This document shows, in pieces, positions 14,204 through 20,767 of a DNA stretch of 20,767 nt. The stretch spans positions 1-20,767 of the forward strand of contig CAZADA010000047.1 of the NCBI GenBank assembly GCA_964483775.1, in the 5' to 3' direction. Origin of the DNA: CAZADA01 sp964483775 (lineage in GTDB: Bacteria > Pseudomonadota > Alphaproteobacteria > Caulobacterales > Maricaulaceae). The notes below the pieces were generated by a model. The model had not been told where the DNA came from, did not search any database, and worked only from the letters and a program-made list of their open reading frames with translations. A program made the position numbers and the translations under genes. Positions within the stretch are counted from its first letter, which is position 1; every line of letters begins with the position of its first letter.

Positions 14204-14923
14204 ATGAAGATCACCGCGACCGCCGCCCTAGCCGCCATTGTGATGACCGGAGCCGCCGCCGAGGCCCAATACTACGGCGACCCCTGTCGAGAGGTGCGCA
14301 ACCAGCGCAGCGCCACCGGCGCCATCATCGGCGGCGTGATCGGCGCTGTGATCGGCGCGGAAATTGACGACAACAACGGTGGTTACTACCACCGCGGACG
14401 GCGCGGTCGACGCCACTATCACCGCGACAGCAACGCCGACGGCGCCCTTGTTGGCGGCCTCATCGGCGCGGCGATCGGCAGCGGGGTCGGCGGCTCGAGC
14501 GTCAACTGCCACAGCTCCAGCTACGCCTATGGCGGTTACAACACCTACGGCTCGTACGGTTCGCATGGGTCCTACGGCTCGTACGGCGCCCACAGCGGCG
14601 TTTATTACCAAAACGGCTATTTCCGCGGTCCCTTCGACCAGCCCGCCCAGCCCGCCCAGCCAACCTACCAGCGTTATGAACCAGCCGCCCAGCCCGGCCC
14701 CGACGTGCGCTGGTATGTCGACGAAGGCGGTTATCCGCAAAACTATGCCCCAACGCCCGGCCAGGGCGGCGATCAGCTTTTGGGAGCCCCATCAGCCTCA
14801 ACGGGCCAAGCCGGCGAGTGCCGGACTGTGACGCGCGAAACCAACCTGCCCGACGGGTCGGCCATTCGCGAATCAGTGCGCGCATGCCGCAACGCACAGG
14901 GCAACTGGGTCATCGAAAACTGA
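14204..14923 (+). CDS. Secreted glycine-zipper envelope protein (17-kDa surface-antigen-like)
   Basis: The 239-residue protein begins with a signal peptide (MKITATAALAAIVMTGAAAEA, probable cleavage before Q22). It then has two glycine-zipper segments, GAIIGGVIGAVIGAE at 39-53 and GALVGGLIGAAIGSGVGG at 80-97, separated by a basic, histidine-rich loop HRGRRGRRHYHRD. A Tyr/Ser/Gly repeat (about 106-133) and a Pro/Gln-rich linker follow, and the C-terminal CRTVTRE...ACRNAQGNWVI at 206-236 has a cysteine pair and Trp like the 17-kDa surface-antigen domain. Such proteins insert in or attach to the outer membrane, and many are lipoproteins, but this one has no lipobox. The ATG has AAAGGA eight bases upstream. 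Its stop directly abuts that of tlyA. Confidence 0.85.
   Translation: MKITATAALAAIVMTGAAAEAQYYGDPCREVRNQRSATGAIIGGVIGAVIGAEIDDNNGGYYHRGRRGRRHYHRDSNADGALVGGLIGAAIGSGVGGSSVNCHSSSYAYGGYNTYGSYGSHGSYGSYGAHSGVYYQNGYFRGPFDQPAQPAQPTYQRYEPAAQPGPDVRWYVDEGGYPQNYAPTPGQGGDQLLGAPSASTGQAGECRTVTRETNLPDGSAIRESVRACRNAQGNWVIEN
14544..14586 (+). repeat. Direct repeat within the glycine-zipper gene
   Basis: The 16-base unit CCTACGGCTCGTACGG occurs at 14544-14559 and again at 14571-14586, an offset of 27 bases that keeps the frame. It encodes the YGSYG units of the Tyr/Ser/Gly tract and is a likely place for length change. Confidence 0.75.
14638..14661 (+). repeat. Short 9-base tandem repeat within the glycine-zipper gene
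   Basis: CCAGCCCGC is repeated 2.7 times in tandem and encodes the QPAQPAQP linker between the Tyr-rich tract and the C-terminal domain. Confidence 0.7.
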
Positions 14924-14926
14924 TCA
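14921..14926. other. Abutting convergent stop codons in one TGATCA palindrome
   Basis: TGA at 14921-14923 ends the plus-strand glycine-zipper gene, and TCA at 14924-14926 is the TGA of tlyA on the minus strand. There is no spacer, so any terminator must lie within the opposite gene. Confidence 0.9.
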
Positions 14927-15661
14927 GCCAGGCCGACCGCGCACGGCGTGGAGCAGTCGCTCACGGTTACCGTCACCACCCGCGATGGGACTGTCGACAT
15001 CGCCAACGACCGGCCAACCGAGGTCGGCCAACTGCGCCTTGATAGCCGCAAGAGCGCCATCCACGGGTGCATCCGCCCGCACCAGCCCCCCTTTGCCGAT
15101 ATGGTCCCAGCCGACCTCAAACTGCGGTTTGAACAGAGCCACGAGCTCAGCGTCCGGCGCCGCCAATGCGAGCGGCTGGGCGATCATCTTGCCAAGACTG
15201 ATGAAACTGACATCGCACACCAACACGCTCGGCGCCTGGACAAAGTGATCGCGCGTCAAACATCGCGCATCGAGCGGGGAGGCGTCGACCACCCGCGGAT
15301 CCCCCGCCAATTTCGGGTGCAGCTGATCCCGACCGACGTCGACGGCGATCACGTGTTCAGCGCCTCGCGCCAACAACACGTCGGTGAACCCACCCGTTGA
15401 CGCCCCAAGGACAAGACAATACCGGCCCCGCGGATCGACCCCGAACACATCCAATCCATGGCTCAGCTTCAACGCGCCGCGCGACACATACGGATGGTCA
15501 GGCGCAGCCTGAATGTGCGCTGACGCGTCCACCCGTTGGCTCGCCTTACGCACCACCACGCCGTTCACGGACACGCATCCAGCCGCGATGGCCGCCTGCG
15601 CGCGCGTGCGGGTTTCGCGCAAGCCCCGCAGCACCAGTTCATGGTCAAGCCGCCGCGCCAC
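14924..15661 (-). CDS. tlyA: TlyA-family 2'-O-ribose rRNA methyltransferase
   Basis: TlyA enzymes methylate 2'-OH groups of rRNA cytidines and in mycobacteria determine capreomycin sensitivity. The old name hemolysin A is misleading. The 245-residue protein has an S4 RNA-binding domain (RLDHELVLRGLRETRTRAQAAIAAGCVSVNG, 4-34) and an RrmJ-like methyltransferase domain with K65 (RGALKL), GASTGGFTD at 86-94, D150 (CDVSFISLGK) and K178 (LFKPQFEVG), consistent with a K-D-K type active centre. In motif I the usual aspartate before GASTGG is V84. The start is GTG at 15661, with only a weak AAAGAG upstream, 21 bases after dxs. It is the last gene of the minus-strand series, and its TGA abuts the stop of the glycine-zipper gene. 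Confidence 0.92.
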   Translation of the reverse strand: MARRLDHELVLRGLRETRTRAQAAIAAGCVSVNGVVVRKASQRVDASAHIQAAPDHPYVSRGALKLSHGLDVFGVDPRGRYCLVLGASTGGFTDVLLARGAEHVIAVDVGRDQLHPKLAGDPRVVDASPLDARCLTRDHFVQAPSVLVCDVSFISLGKMIAQPLALAAPDAELVALFKPQFEVGWDHIGKGGLVRADAPVDGALAAIKAQLADLGWPVVGDVDSPIAGGDGNRERLLHAVRGRPG

Positions 15662-15682
15662 GCCGAGCTCTTTGCCCGCCCG

Positions 15683-17605
15683 TTAGGCCCGTTGACCCGC
15701 TTCGCCAAAATCGGCGCGATCCCGGCCAAGCGCGCCCAACGCCGTTGCGACGATGTCCGCAGTGCGCAATCCGGCCTCGGCATACATATCGTCCTGACTG
15801 GCTTGGTTCTGGAAGACGTCAGGCAACGTCATGGTCCGCACTTTCAGCCCCCGATCAAGCGCGCCCGTTTCGGCGAGATGATGCAGGACAAACGCGCCAA
15901 ATCCACCGCGCGCGCCTTCCTCTATGGTGATCAGCACTTCGTGCTCACGCACCAGATCGGCGATCAACTCGGCATCGAGCGGCTTGGCGAAGCGAGCATC
16001 GGCCACGGTGGTCGACAAGCCCTGCGAGGCCAGGGTGTCAGCCGCGGCCAGCGCCTCACCCAACCGCGCGCCATAAGACAACAGCGCGATCACACTGCCT
16101 TCTCGCACAATCCGACCACGTCCGATCTCAAGCGGCTGAGGCGACTCGGGGATCTCAACGCCGACACCATTGCCGCGCGGATAGCGAAAGGCGCTCGGCC
16201 GATCGTCAATCGCGGCCGCCGTGACCACCATACGCGCGAGCTCGGCCTCATCGCTCGCCGCCATGCAGACAAAGCCGGGAAGCTGGCCGAGATAGCCAAT
16301 GTCAAACGCCCCCGCATGGGTGGAGCCATCCGCCCCCACCAGTCCAGCGCGATCGATCGCAAAGCGCACCGGCAGACTTTGGATGGCGACGTCGTGGACC
16401 ACCTGATCATAGCCGCGCTGCAGGAACGTCGAGTAAATCGCTGCGAACGGCCGCATGCCGTCAGCCGCCAAACCCGCCGCGAACGTCACCGCATGCTGCT
16501 CAGCGATACCGACGTCAAAACAACGGTCTGGATGGACGTCTTCAAAGATGTTCAGCCCTGTGCCGGACGGCATGGCTGCGGTGATGGCGACGATCTTGGG
16601 ATCATCATTCGCGCATTGAACAAGTTGTTTTGCAAAAACACTCGTGTAGCTCGGAGCATTGGCTGTCTTTTTTTGCTGCTCGCCGGTGACAACATTGAAT
16701 TTAGCCACGCCGTGGTACTTATCTGGCGCTGACTCCGCCGGCTGATAACCTTTACCTTTTTGCGTGACCGCATGGATCAGAACAGGACCGTCTTTAAAGT
16801 CTCGGACATTCTTAAGAACTGCGACAACATCTTCAATCTTATGTCCGTCAATCGGCCCAACATAGTAAAAGCCCAAAGACCCAAACAGGCTGCCTTCCAT
16901 GCCCATATCGCGCGCCAACTCTTCAGCGCGTTTGGCCGTGTTGTAGATTGGACGCCCCAAGTGCTGCGCCACGGCTTTGCCAGCTTTGCGCAAGGCTGTG
17001 TAACCCGGCAGCGAGACGAGCCGCGCCAAATGACCACTCATCGCCCCAACCGGCGGCGCGATCGACATATCGTTATCGTTGAGGATCACGATCAACGGGC
17101 GATCCATGGCGCCAGCATTGTTCATCGCCTCATAGGCCATGCCGGCCGACATCGCCCCATCGACGATGACACAGATCACGCGCCCGTCGCGCCGTTCAAG
17201 CTCGCGCGCCACCGCAAAACCAAGACCCGCTGAGATTGACGTCGAAGCGTGCGCCGCGCCGAACGGATCATAGGGGCTCTCATCGCGCTTGGTGAAACCG
17301 GACAATCCGTCCTTTTGGCGCAGCGTGCGAATGCGATCGCGTCGCCCCGTGAGGATTTTGTGCGGATAACACTGGTGGCCAACGTCCCAGATCAACACGT
17401 CTTGAGGCGTATCAAACACATGGTGTAGGGCCACGGTGAGCTCCACCACGCCCAACCCGGCGCCCAAATGCCCCCCGGTGACGGACACCGCATCGATGGT
17501 CTCAGCGCGCACATCATCAGCAAGCTGACGCAACTCAGCCAATGAGAGATCTCGCATGTCTTCAGGGGTGTGGACCCGGTCGAGAACAGGTCGGTGCTCG
17601 GCCAT
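15683..17605 (-). CDS. dxs: 1-deoxy-D-xylulose-5-phosphate synthase
   Basis: Dxs condenses pyruvate and glyceraldehyde 3-phosphate, using thiamine diphosphate, in the first step of the MEP isoprenoid pathway. The 640-residue protein is full length: TGGHLGAGLGVVELTVAL with H46, DVGHQCYPHK, the cofactor block DGAMSAGMAYEAMNNAG through LNDNDMSI at 149-181, the GPIDGHK block, and DVGIAEQHAVTFAAG with the catalytic glutamate E369. The GDG that opens the thiamine motif reads VDG here (V148). The ATG at 17605 has a strong GAGGAGG seven bases upstream. It follows ispA by 25 bases and precedes tlyA by 21 bases, so the three are almost certainly one transcript. It supplies precursors for the ispA product. 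Confidence 0.96.
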   Translation of the reverse strand: MAEHRPVLDRVHTPEDMRDLSLAELRQLADDVRAETIDAVSVTGGHLGAGLGVVELTVALHHVFDTPQDVLIWDVGHQCYPHKILTGRRDRIRTLRQKDGLSGFTKRDESPYDPFGAAHASTSISAGLGFAVARELERRDGRVICVIVDGAMSAGMAYEAMNNAGAMDRPLIVILNDNDMSIAPPVGAMSGHLARLVSLPGYTALRKAGKAVAQHLGRPIYNTAKRAEELARDMGMEGSLFGSLGFYYVGPIDGHKIEDVVAVLKNVRDFKDGPVLIHAVTQKGKGYQPAESAPDKYHGVAKFNVVTGEQQKKTANAPSYTSVFAKQLVQCANDDPKIVAITAAMPSGTGLNIFEDVHPDRCFDVGIAEQHAVTFAAGLAADGMRPFAAIYSTFLQRGYDQVVHDVAIQSLPVRFAIDRAGLVGADGSTHAGAFDIGYLGQLPGFVCMAASDEAELARMVVTAAAIDDRPSAFRYPRGNGVGVEIPESPQPLEIGRGRIVREGSVIALLSYGARLGEALAAADTLASQGLSTTVADARFAKPLDAELIADLVREHEVLITIEEGARGGFGAFVLHHLAETGALDRGLKVRTMTLPDVFQNQASQDDMYAEAGLRTADIVATALGALGRDRADFGEAGQRA

Positions 17606-17630
17606 ACGCGCCTCCTCAAGTGGTGCCTGA

Positions 17631-18536
17631 TTAGCTGTCGCGCATCACAATGAAGTCAACCGCCGCACGCAGGATATCCGCACGCGGGCCAAAGACTTCG
17701 AGGTGTCCCTTCGCCTGCGCGGCAAGAAGTCGCGCCTGGGCTTCAGCGCCGTCCACCCCCATAATGCTCACGAAGTTGATTTTGCCCTGGACCTGATCCT
17801 TGCGCGCCCCCTTGCCCATCCTATCGGCGTCCCCGCGAACGTCGAGCAAATCGTCGATGATCTGATAGGCCAGCCCCGCGTCATGAGCAAATCCGGTCAT
17901 GGCGGTGGCGCCGGCGTCGCGCACGCGCGCCATCATCGGCCCAACCTCGGCGGCGAACCGGATGAGCGCACCTGTTTTCATACGCTGCATCCTTGTCAGC
18001 AGGGCGACATCGACGGTGTCCAATCCGCCCCCATGCGTCGTGATCATGTCGATCTTTTGACCGCCCACCATGCCGCGCGCGCCGCTGGCCTGGGCGAGCC
18101 GGTGGGCCAAGTCGGCACGCACCGCGCCGTCAGCATGGGTGTCAGGATCGCACAAAATCTCAAAGCCCAACGACAACAGCGCATCGCCCGCGAGCACGGC
18201 CGTGGCTTCATCAAAGGCCCGGTGCACCGTCGGCCGGCCGCGGCGCAGATCGTCATCATCCATGCACGGCAAATCATCGTGAATGAGCGAGTAGGTGTGG
18301 ACACACTCCAGCGCCGCCGCCGCGCGCAACAACGCGCGCTCATTGACGTCAAACAAGCGACCGCAATGCAGCACCAGAAAGGGCCTCAGGCGCTTACCGC
18401 CGCCAAGAGCAGCGTAGCGCATGGCCGACATCAAGGTCGCTTCCGGCCCTTCGGGGCGCGGAATCAACGCATCGAGCGCAACCGTCACCCGATCGGCGGT
18501 TTCATCAAGCAATGTCTGGAAGTCAGTGACCGCCAT
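17631..18536 (-). CDS. ispA: Farnesyl diphosphate synthase-type polyprenyl synthetase
   Basis: The enzyme condenses isopentenyl diphosphate with allylic diphosphates to make a short-chain prenyl diphosphate, probably farnesyl. The 301-residue protein shows GGGKRLRP at 45-52, the first aspartate-rich motif HDDLPCMDDDDLRRGRPT from 86 (the DDxxxxD spacing of bacterial IspA), GMVGGQKIDM near 155-164, and the second motif YQIIDDLLD at 224-232. Context with dxs and xseB supports ispA; geranylgeranyl specificity is possible, since chain length depends on residues before the first motif (HTYSLIHDD here). The ATG at 18536 has AAAGAGAG upstream, and the extension to 18611 is not supported. It is separated from xseB by 148 bases, enough for its own promoter, though none is obvious. 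Confidence 0.93.
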   Translation of the reverse strand: MAVTDFQTLLDETADRVTVALDALIPRPEGPEATLMSAMRYAALGGGKRLRPFLVLHCGRLFDVNERALLRAAAALECVHTYSLIHDDLPCMDDDDLRRGRPTVHRAFDEATAVLAGDALLSLGFEILCDPDTHADGAVRADLAHRLAQASGARGMVGGQKIDMITTHGGGLDTVDVALLTRMQRMKTGALIRFAAEVGPMMARVRDAGATAMTGFAHDAGLAYQIIDDLLDVRGDADRMGKGARKDQVQGKINFVSIMGVDGAEAQARLLAAQAKGHLEVFGPRADILRAAVDFIVMRDS

Positions 18537-18684
18537 GCACTCTCTTTCGTGGTGAAGCGACACGCTCGGGCTGGGGTGACCGCGTGACAAGACCCATGCA
18601 TCGATAGCCAACGAGCCTTGCGCGATTAGTCACCGATGCCAAGCCGCGAAATCAACCCGCCACAAGGTCCAAGTCCGCGGCCAG

Positions 18685-18957
18685 CTACGTTTCTGGATCA
18701 AAGGGCTGGGTCTCAGCGCCGCCTTCCCGGTTGAGCACGATCTTGTCGACCCGCATTTGGGCGGCCCGCAACGTCGCCTCGCAGTGCGCGCGCAACTGCG
18801 CACCGCGTTCATAGATGGCGATGGACTGTTCCAATGGCGCATCGCCGCTTTCTAGAACGCGGACGATCTCTTCAAGCTCGGCAAGCGCCTGCTCAAAGGT
18901 CAACGAGTCCACCGGCGGCTGGGTCGCCGATCCACCGGCCGAGTCGGACGCTGTCAT
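18685..18957 (-). CDS. xseB: Exodeoxyribonuclease VII small subunit
   Basis: XseB is the small, helical subunit that binds in several copies to XseA to form exonuclease VII, which degrades single-stranded DNA from both ends. The 90-residue protein carries the whole family core: LTFEQALAELEEIVRVLESGDAPLEQSIAIYERG followed by a second helix LRAHCEATLRAAQMRVDKI. The core is preceded by a polar N-terminal arm. The ATG at 18957 has GAGGGG about eight bases upstream; a TTG two codons earlier would sit too close to it. xseA is not in the window, which is normal. xseB beside ispA and dxs is a widespread bacterial linkage. Confidence 0.93.
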   Translation of the reverse strand: MTASDSAGGSATQPPVDSLTFEQALAELEEIVRVLESGDAPLEQSIAIYERGAQLRAHCEATLRAAQMRVDKIVLNREGGAETQPFDPET

Positions 18958-19046
18958 GGCCAAATCCCCTCGATCAACACAAGCACAACGTCATAGGCGG
19001 CCCGCCAACCACACACAACGCCGTCATCCAAAGCTTTGCCAACGGC

Positions 19047-19670
19047 TCATCGTGAGCCAAGGACATAGCGCCGCGCACGCCAGTATCCGTCCCCCCCGTC
19101 GGCGACGCAAAGCCAACCACGCGCCAACAACACCGGCCGCAGCATCCTGTTGAACCAGCCATGCGCACACGCCAACACCAGACGCCCCCCGTCCGCCAAC
19201 GCCGCCTCGATGAGGAGGTCAGCCGCCACGCCAGCACGCGCCTCAGCCGCCGCACGGGATTCTTGCCCGCCGCTGGCGCCAGCCCACCACGACAAGCGCG
19301 CCACCACGCCCCAAGCGCCTGGGCGCAAGCGCAAACCGGGCACAGGCGGCGGCGGCAAAGGCGCTTCAACCAGCTCAGGCCGAGCCATGATGGTCTGGCC
19401 GGCGCTCACCGCTTCGGCGGTCTCGTGCGCACGTCGCAATGTGCTTGAAAAGATGATGTCAGCCGCCTCGCCAATGGCGACAAGCTCGGGATGGGGTGTT
19501 TGGTCCGCCGCAAGACCGCCCTCATCATAGGCCCGCCACCAGTCTCGGTAGCCGCGAAACCCCATGGTCTGGCTGCGATCAAGCGCGGGACGGCCGTGCC
19601 GTGCCAGCACGATCTGCGGGCGAACCGCCAGTTGCAATGCCAACGCGTCGTGCGGGGCGCCCATGCTCAT
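19047..19670 (-). CDS. Histidine phosphatase superfamily protein
   Basis: This 207-residue protein belongs to the phosphoglycerate-mutase-like superfamily, whose members hydrolyse or transfer phosphate through a phosphohistidine. It has the catalytic LARHGRP with H25, a SSTLRRAHETAEA block, the glutamate-bearing region ARPELVEAPLPPPPVPGLRLRPG, and the second catalytic histidine in CAHGWFNRML. Tryptophan-rich loops (YRDWWRAYDEGG, RLSWWAG) are unlike cofactor-dependent mutases and suggest a phosphatase of unknown substrate. The start is uncertain: ATG at 19670 is given here, ATG at 19664 and GTG at 19691 are also possible, and none has a strong ribosome site. It lies 30 bases after the HDAC-like gene (9 if GTG is used) and 89 before xseB, so it is probably part of that transcript. 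Confidence 0.82.
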   Translation of the reverse strand: MSMGAPHDALALQLAVRPQIVLARHGRPALDRSQTMGFRGYRDWWRAYDEGGLAADQTPHPELVAIGEAADIIFSSTLRRAHETAEAVSAGQTIMARPELVEAPLPPPPVPGLRLRPGAWGVVARLSWWAGASGGQESRAAAEARAGVAADLLIEAALADGGRLVLACAHGWFNRMLRPVLLARGWLCVADGGDGYWRARRYVLGSR

Positions 19671-19700
19671 CACCCGAATCTCGCGGGCCACTGCACCCGT

Positions 19701-20636
19701 CTACGGGGTCACAAGCGCTCCGGCGAACGCCGCCACGCTTGCCTCCAATGCGGCCAGGTCGTAGCCGCCTTCGAGCACACACACAAGCCGGCCCTGACAG
19801 ACGCGATCGGCCAACGCGCGCAAGCTGCGCCCCGCCCAGGCAAAGTCCTCCGCCTCGAGCAACAGCATGGCCAACGGATCATCAGCGTGAGCGTCAAACC
19901 CGGCCGACACCAAGATCAGCTCGGGAGCAAACGCCTCAACAGCAGGCATCAACTGGCGCTCCAGCAGGCGTCGCCAGTCCTGCGGGGGGGTGAACGCGGG
20001 CACAGGCGCATTGTGGATGTTCCCAAACGCGCCCCGCTCGTCGGCGTGGCCCGTGCCAGGAAAGATCCCGCCCTGGTGGATGGACGCAAACACCACCCGC
20101 GCCTCGCGCTCGGCATAGTCTTGGCTGCCATTGCCGTGGTGCACATCAATGTCCACGATGGCGACGCGCGACAGGCCATGGTGGTCAAGCGCATGCGCGG
20201 CCGCCACCGCGATGGAGTTGAACAAACAAAAGCCCATCGCCAGAGCGTGCTCGGCGTGATGACCCGGCGGACGCATGGCGCAAAACGCCCGGTCGAACGC
20301 GCCATCGAGCACCCCATCCACCCCAGCCATAACCGCACCGCAGCCGCGAAGCGCCGCCTCAAAGCTCGCCCCGGTGACCGTGGTGTCGGGATTAAGGTGG
20401 GCGATCCCCTCGCCAGCCAACTGACAAGCTTGGCGCATGTGGTCGATGTGAGACGCCGTGTGCACCCGAGCCAGAGCGGCCTCATCACAAGGCGGCGCCG
20501 CCAAACGAACCACGGCCGCAAACTGAGTTTGCGCCATGGCGCGCTCAACGGCCCGCAGTCGGTCGGCTCGCTCAGGATGATCGGGCGGCGTGGCGTGACG
20601 ATAGCCGCTGTCATGCGTGATGTAAGCGAGGCTCAT
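19701..20636 (-). CDS. Histone deacetylase-like (class II HDAC/acetoin-utilisation type) amidohydrolase
   Basis: The family removes acetyl groups from lysines, polyamines or other amines with a catalytic zinc. In bacteria the substrate is usually unknown. The 311-residue protein keeps the active-site set: RPPGHH at 122-127 (H126, H127), DIDVHHGNG from 162 with zinc ligands D164 and H166, GFDAHADDPLA with the third ligand D248, and EGGYDL at 289-294 with the transition-state tyrosine Y292. HPERADRLRAVERAM near the N terminus is the standard opening. All ligands are intact, so activity is likely. The ATG at 20636 is nine bases after the stop of an upstream gene. HDAC-like genes next to xseB, ispA and dxs are a familiar alphaproteobacterial neighbourhood, probably from co-transcription rather than shared pathway. 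Confidence 0.92.
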   Translation of the reverse strand: MSLAYITHDSGYRHATPPDHPERADRLRAVERAMAQTQFAAVVRLAAPPCDEAALARVHTASHIDHMRQACQLAGEGIAHLNPDTTVTGASFEAALRGCGAVMAGVDGVLDGAFDRAFCAMRPPGHHAEHALAMGFCLFNSIAVAAAHALDHHGLSRVAIVDIDVHHGNGSQDYAEREARVVFASIHQGGIFPGTGHADERGAFGNIHNAPVPAFTPPQDWRRLLERQLMPAVEAFAPELILVSAGFDAHADDPLAMLLLEAEDFAWAGRSLRALADRVCQGRLVCVLEGGYDLAALEASVAAFAGALVTP

Positions 20637-20645
20637 GGGACGCGG

Positions 20646-20767
20646 TTAGGACGGCGCGGGCGCGGCGTTCATCAGCGCTTCCAAATCCGCCACGTCCACG
20701 CCGGGCGGCGCCGGCACATCATCGGGCACAAAGAAATCAGGCAATAACGGCCCGGTTGTGCTCACAC
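20646..20767 (-). CDS. C-terminal end of an unidentified protein (cut by window edge)
   Basis: On the minus strand an open frame enters from the right edge and runs 39 codons to a TAA at 20646-20648, nine bases before the HDAC-like ATG. The visible end contains LLPDFFVPDD and PPGVDVADLEALMN and ends in APAPS. It has no internal start that would make a sensible complete gene. Proline/acidic composition and close spacing suggest the tail of the first visible gene of the HDAC-xseB-ispA-dxs-tlyA transcript. No family can be assigned. Confidence 0.5.
   Translation of the reverse strand, partial: VSTTGPLLPDFFVPDDVPAPPGVDVADLEALMNAAPAPS

Noticed and set aside
14228..14740. 170-codon minus-strand frame rich in Val/Ala
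   Set aside because: It is the complement of the glycine-zipper and repeat region; its composition is a mirror artefact of those repeats.
15536..16732. 398-codon plus-strand open frame
   Set aside because: It is antisense to dxs and has no domain resemblance.
19491..20747. 418-codon plus-strand open frame
   Set aside because: It lies antisense to the HDAC-like gene, whose catalytic motifs are intact; the translation is arginine/histidine-rich low-information sequence typical of GC-rich shadow frames.
1..20767. CRISPR array, tRNA genes, IS elements, toxin-antitoxin or phage-defence module
   Set aside because: I saw no regularly spaced repeats, no tRNA-like cloverleaf sequence, no transposase or terminal repeats, and no defence-family proteins; gene content is housekeeping and composition looks even throughout.

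Overview
The window is a GC-rich, gene-dense piece of a bacterial chromosome. The gene families and their order point to an alphaproteobacterium. Supporting signs are a plant-type glutamate-cysteine ligase next to rsmE and ubiA, a minus-strand series of HDAC-like gene, xseB, ispA, dxs and tlyA, and a 17-kDa-surface-antigen-like glycine-zipper protein. A Caulobacterales/Maricaulales-type relative is plausible, but this window alone cannot fix rank below class. I found no tRNA, rRNA, IS element, prophage, CRISPR array or toxin module.

Layout. (a) 163-3476, minus: a tight cysK-rsmE-gshA operon linking cysteine synthesis to the first step of glutathione synthesis, divergent from ubiA (3601-4548, ubiquinone). 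(b) 4693-5184, plus: a small NTF2-fold protein with its own recognisable promoter, ending at a strong bidirectional terminator (5335-5384). (c) 5393-6079, minus: a VOC/glyoxalase-fold protein and a short GNAT protein. (d) 6080-6539: a mostly non-coding divergent region with two palindromes, then an unrecognised secreted cysteine-rich protein (6540-7583), probably starting at TTG. (e) 7595-10037, minus: an acyl-CoA ligase and pdxH, with an inverted repeat between them. (f) 10116-11751, plus: aroC followed seven bases later by an endonuclease V-like gene. (g) 11771-14112, minus: an uncharacterised class I methyltransferase gene overlapping the end of an RlmD/TrmA-type RNA methyltransferase gene by ATGA. 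(h) 14204-14923, plus: a glycine-zipper envelope protein whose stop codon abuts that of tlyA. (i) 14924-20767, minus: tlyA, dxs, ispA, xseB, a histidine phosphatase, an HDAC-like deacetylase and the C-terminal end of another gene.

How the genes work together. dxs and ispA supply the MEP pathway and prenyl diphosphates, and ubiA uses a polyprenyl chain for ubiquinone. cysK and gshA feed glutathione. rsmE, rlmD-like and tlyA are three rRNA-modification genes. aroC supplies chorismate, the precursor of the 4-hydroxybenzoate that UbiA prenylates. Most of the window is housekeeping. I did not find a convincing new multi-gene system. The least explained parts are the secreted eight-cysteine protein and its palindromic leader, the glycine-zipper gene wedged between tlyA and rlmD, the methyltransferase coupled to rlmD, the divergent endonuclease V, and valine substitutions in cofactor motifs of Dxs and TlyA.
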